From: CAWCKS01 sp963763485
Lineage (GTDB): Bacteria > Pseudomonadota > Alphaproteobacteria > Rhizobiales > Xanthobacteraceae
Direction: 5' to 3'
Assembly: GCA_963763485.1 (NCBI GenBank)
Contig: CAVXOW010000008.1
Location: 1,178,001 to 1,242,000, forward strand
Length of the DNA stretch: 64,000 nt
Both the position numbers and the translations under genes were made by a program. Each line of letters starts with the position of its first letter. The stretch's first letter is position 1. Of this stretch, positions 61,630 to 64,000 are shown piece by piece. The notes under the pieces were generated by a model that saw only the letters and a list, made by a program, of their open reading frames with translations, was not told the DNA's origin and made no database searches.

Positions 61630-62610
61630 ATGCTGGCGTTTACGCTGCGTCGCATTCTGCAATCGCTGGTCGTGCTGATCGCGGTCGGCGTGCTGTCGTT
61701 TGCGATGTTCCGCTTTGCCGGCGATCCGGTCAGCCAGATCGTCTCGATCGACACACCGGCGGCGGAGCGCGAGGCGGTGCGGCAGTCGCTCGGGCTCGAT
61801 GATCCCGTGCTGGTGCAGTTCGCGCGTTATTTCGCCAACGCCGCCCGCTTCAATTTCGGTATCTCCTATCAACTGCGCCAGCCGGTCGCATCCTTGCTGG
61901 CGCAGCGCATGCCGGCGACGCTCGAACTTGCGATCTGCTCGACGGTGCTGTCGCTGGCGTTAGGCATCGCCATGGGCGTGTTCTCCGCGCTGCGGCGCGG
62001 GACGGCGCTCGCCGGCGTCTTGCAGGCGATCTCGCTGATCGGCATCTCCCTGCCCACCTTCCTGATCGGAATTCTCCTGATCTACCTGTTCGCGGTCGTG
62101 CTCGGCTGGTTGCCGTCGTTCGGGCGTGGCGAAACTGTGAGACTTGGCTTCTGGACGACCGGGCTGCTCACCGTTTCCGGCCTGAAAGCGCTCATCATGC
62201 CGGCGATCACGCTCGGCCTGTTTCAGATGACCTTGATCATGCGCCTCGTCCGCGCCGAGATGCTGGAGGTGCTGCGCACCGACTACATCCGCTTCGCCCG
62301 CGCGCGCGGACTGACGACCCGCGCGATTCATTTCGGTCATGCGCTGAAGAACACGCTGGTGCCTGTGATCACCGTGGCCGGCCTGCAGTTCGGCTCGGTG
62401 ATTGCCTTCGCCATCATCACCGAGACGGTGTTCCAGTGGCCGGGCATGGGATTGCTGTTCGTACAGGCCGTGCAGAACGTCGATATTCCGATCATGGCGG
62501 CGTACCTGCTGCTGGTGTCGCTGATCTTCGTCACCATCAACCTCGCCGTCGACATCCTCTATACCGTGGTCGATCCGCGCCTGCGCGTGACCACGGAACG
62601 CGCTCACTGA
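61630..62610 (+). CDS. ABC transporter permease (DppB-like)
   Basis: A 326-residue inner-membrane permease of the dipeptide/oligopeptide (PepT) ABC family. The first span is FTLRRILQSLVVLIAVGVLS, and the binding-protein-dependent motif is FARARGLTTRAIHFGHALKN (EAA loop), with TETVFQWPGMGLLFVQAV near the end. Six spans are visible. VSLIFVTINLAVDILYTVVD and PRLRVTTERAH end the protein. The gene starts 81 bases after the receptor stop, past a weak terminator hairpin, and ends 14 bases before dppC-like. Confidence 0.92.
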   Translation: MLAFTLRRILQSLVVLIAVGVLSFAMFRFAGDPVSQIVSIDTPAAEREAVRQSLGLDDPVLVQFARYFANAARFNFGISYQLRQPVASLLAQRMPATLELAICSTVLSLALGIAMGVFSALRRGTALAGVLQAISLIGISLPTFLIGILLIYLFAVVLGWLPSFGRGETVRLGFWTTGLLTVSGLKALIMPAITLGLFQMTLIMRLVRAEMLEVLRTDYIRFARARGLTTRAIHFGHALKNTLVPVITVAGLQFGSVIAFAIITETVFQWPGMGLLFVQAVQNVDIPIMAAYLLLVSLIFVTINLAVDILYTVVDPRLRVTTERAH

Positions 62611-62624
62611 CGGAGCCGCCGCGA

Positions 62625-63593
62625 ATGACCGAGGCCATCATTCCAGTCGCGGCGGATACCGAGCCGAAAGCACCGGTGCGCCGCACGCTGTGGGCGCGTT
62701 TTGTCGACAGTGACGTCCTGCATTCGTTCAAGCGCTCCAAGGTGACGATGGTTGCCGCAGCAATCGTCGCGCTGTTCTTCCTCGTCGCGATCGCCGCACC
62801 TCTGCTCGCGCCGCAGGACCCGTTCGATCCCGCGCAGATCGAATTGATCAATTCGCGTATCTCTCCGCTGTGGACCGCTGACGGCCAATCCCCGTTCCTG
62901 CTCGGCACTGACGAGCAGGGCCGCGACATGTTCTCGGCAATTCTTTACGGCCTTCGTATTTCGCTCACGGTCGGCGTTCTCGGCGTGGCGCTGGCCGCAG
63001 CCATCGGCATCAGCCTCGGCCTGATATCGGGCTATTTCGGCGGCTTCGTCGACAGCCTGATCATGCGCGTCGCCGACGTGCAGCTGACATTCCCGGCGAT
63101 CCTGATCGCGCTGTTGATCGACGGCGTCGCCAAGTCAGTTTTCAGCAATCAACTCGACCCAATGGCGACGCTCGGCGTGCTCGTGATCGCCATCGGCCTG
63201 AGTTTCTGGGTGCAATATGCCCGCACCGTGCGCGGCTCGGTGATGGTCGAGAAGAACAAGGATTATGTCGCAGCCGCCCAGCTCATTGGGTTGCCGTCGC
63301 CGGTCATCATGGTCCGTCACGTCCTGCCCAACACGCTCGGTCCGATCATGGTGATCGCGACCATCAACCTCGCGCTTGCGATCCTGACCGAAGCGACGCT
63401 GTCGTTCCTGGGGTCGGGCATGCCCGACACCATGCCGTCGCTCGGCACGCTGATCCGCATCGGCAACAACTACCTGTTTCGCCGGCGAGTGGTGGATCGT
63501 TGCCTTCCCGGCCTGTCGCTCGCGCTGTTGATCCTCTCGATGAACATGCTGGGCGACTGGCTGCGCGACGCCCTGAACCCGAAATTGCGGTGA
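62625..63593 (+). CDS. ABC transporter permease (DppC-like) with two compensating indels
   Basis: A 322-residue permease partner of DppB. The N-terminus has about 45 residues before the first span (MVAAAIVALFFLVAIAAPLL), then GTDEQGRDMFSAILYGLRIS and the EAA loop YVAAAQLIGLPSPVIMVRHV. LGDWLRDALNPKLR ends the protein as usual. In the last quarter LFRRRVVDRCLPGL replaces the usual LFAGEWWIVAFPGL: one extra T (63477-63479) and one missing G near 63510-63511 shift the frame and restore it 12 residues later. The protein would be damaged there if the sequence is right. The frame is otherwise clean. Confidence 0.9.
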   Translation: MTEAIIPVAADTEPKAPVRRTLWARFVDSDVLHSFKRSKVTMVAAAIVALFFLVAIAAPLLAPQDPFDPAQIELINSRISPLWTADGQSPFLLGTDEQGRDMFSAILYGLRISLTVGVLGVALAAAIGISLGLISGYFGGFVDSLIMRVADVQLTFPAILIALLIDGVAKSVFSNQLDPMATLGVLVIAIGLSFWVQYARTVRGSVMVEKNKDYVAAAQLIGLPSPVIMVRHVLPNTLGPIMVIATINLALAILTEATLSFLGSGMPDTMPSLGTLIRIGNNYLFRRRVVDRCLPGLSLALLILSMNMLGDWLRDALNPKLR

Positions 63594-63627
63594 TGGTGAA
63601 GATCAGACGCGTCAGCTCCCAGAGACG

Positions 63628-63767
63628 GTCGTCCCCGCGAAGGCGGGGACCCATAACCCCTGTGCGAGTTGTGTTGTTAGCGTATGTTGAGGGCGTGCTT
63701 GAGGTCACTTGCGTCGGTTACCCCTATTCTGCTGCGGCGTATGGGTCCCCGCTTTCGCGCGGACGAC
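63628..63767. repeat. Paired-hairpin intergenic repeat, copy 2
   Basis: Arms at 63628-63654 and 63741-63767 are nearly exact reverse complements (27 bases each) and have the same GTCCCCGC hairpin as the copy at 43597-43737. It lies between dppC-like and the ATPase gene and ends 5 bases before the ATPase ATG, so it could act as a terminator or expression modulator inside the operon. Confidence 0.9.
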
Positions 63768-63771
63768 CAGC

Positions 63772-64000
63772 ATGACCGAGCCCGTCCTCTCCGTCCGCAA
63801 TCTCAAGGTCGACTTTGCAACGCGTCGCGGCGTGCTGCACGCGATCGACGATGTCTCGTTCGAGATCGCCAAGGGCGAAGTCTTGGAGTGTCGTCGGCGA
63901 GTCCGGCGCCGGCAAGTCGGTGACGGGGGCCGCGATCATCGGATTGATCGATCCGCCCGGCCGCATCGCCGGCGGCGAAGTTCGGCTGTCCGGCATGCGC
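63772..64000 (+). CDS. ABC transporter ATPase (DppD-like), 3' end outside window, frameshift as sequenced
   Basis: The first 76 codons of a peptide ABC ATPase are visible. ATG 63772 gives MTEPVLSVRNLKVDFATRRG, then VSFEIAKGEVL; as sequenced, the frame then breaks. Removing an A at 63887 gives GVVGESGAGKSVTGAAIIGL, the Walker A region, and continues DPPGRIAGGEVRLSGMR to the edge. This is the DppD type with an N-terminal nucleotide-binding domain. The break is probably a sequence error. The gene continues outside the window and a DppF partner is likely to follow, but that cannot be seen. Confidence 0.85.
   Translation, partial: MTEPVLSVRNLKVDFATRRGVLHAIDDVSFEIAKGEVLECRRRVRRRQVGDGGRDHRIDRSARPHRRRRSSAVRHA

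Overview
The window reads as chromosomal DNA of a high-GC alphaproteobacterium, most likely Bradyrhizobium or a close relative (Nitrobacteraceae). The basis is protein style and gene neighbourhoods: SecA with a SEC-C tail, the neighbouring aroK-aroB pair, the helicase/S4/FdxA/CarD run, cobST-type cobaltochelatase subunits, intergenic palindromic repeats, and many paralogous acyl-CoA enzymes. No rRNA, tRNA, CRISPR array, prophage or plasmid origin was recognised. The only intact mobile element is one IS481-family insertion sequence.

Layout. 0-5 kb: a minus-strand run (ComF, glutaredoxin, nitrilase-like amidase, DUF1178, partial EamA transporter), then a methyltransferase, a double-hotdog thioesterase and MutT. 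5-13 kb: ArgJ, a parvulin foldase diverging from secA, a GST and an L,D-transpeptidase-like lipoprotein. 13-19 kb: accA, xerD and a 48-aa membrane peptide on the minus strand, then aroK, aroB and a CorC-type protein. 19-27 kb: BolA, a J-domain protein, DedA, cobS-cobT, a phytase/esterase-like protein, the IS element, rpmB and a DUF3108 protein. 27-35 kb: SUV3-like helicase, S4 protein, ferredoxin FdxA, CarD, an M48 lipoprotein protease and an SNase-fold protein. 35-50 kb: a dense acyl-CoA block (three crotonase-fold enzymes, two acyl-CoA dehydrogenases, two SDRs, a VOC protein, a biotin carrier plus carboxyltransferase pair, a class III CoA-transferase, an MBL hydrolase and an FMN 2-hydroxyacid dehydrogenase). 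50-64 kb: ArsR-SRPBCC pair, ClpP, phosphoesterase, stress and membrane proteins, MaoC-like protein, transporters, a membrane-anchored glutamate-synthase-like protein, RidA, and a Dpp-type ABC operon running off the end.

The 35-50 kb block looks like a catabolic module: CoA activation, dehydrogenation, hydration, alcohol oxidation and a carboxylation step. The substrate cannot be named from sequence, and the biotin carboxylase needed by the carboxylase is not in the window.

The most striking feature is a scatter of nine single-base insertions or deletions in eight conserved genes: the methyltransferase, secA, cobT, an acyl-CoA dehydrogenase, the biotin carrier, clpP, dppC (two compensating) and the last ABC ATPase. 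Each is repaired by removing or adding one base. Because secA is essential, sequencing or assembly error is the simplest explanation. In this annotation such genes are given their restored spans unless stated, and the exact sites are listed. I did not identify a clearly new defence or mobile system. The best candidates for new biology are the acyl-CoA block, the ArsR-SRPBCC unit with its visible operator, and several proteins whose folds are recognisable but whose active-site residues are missing.
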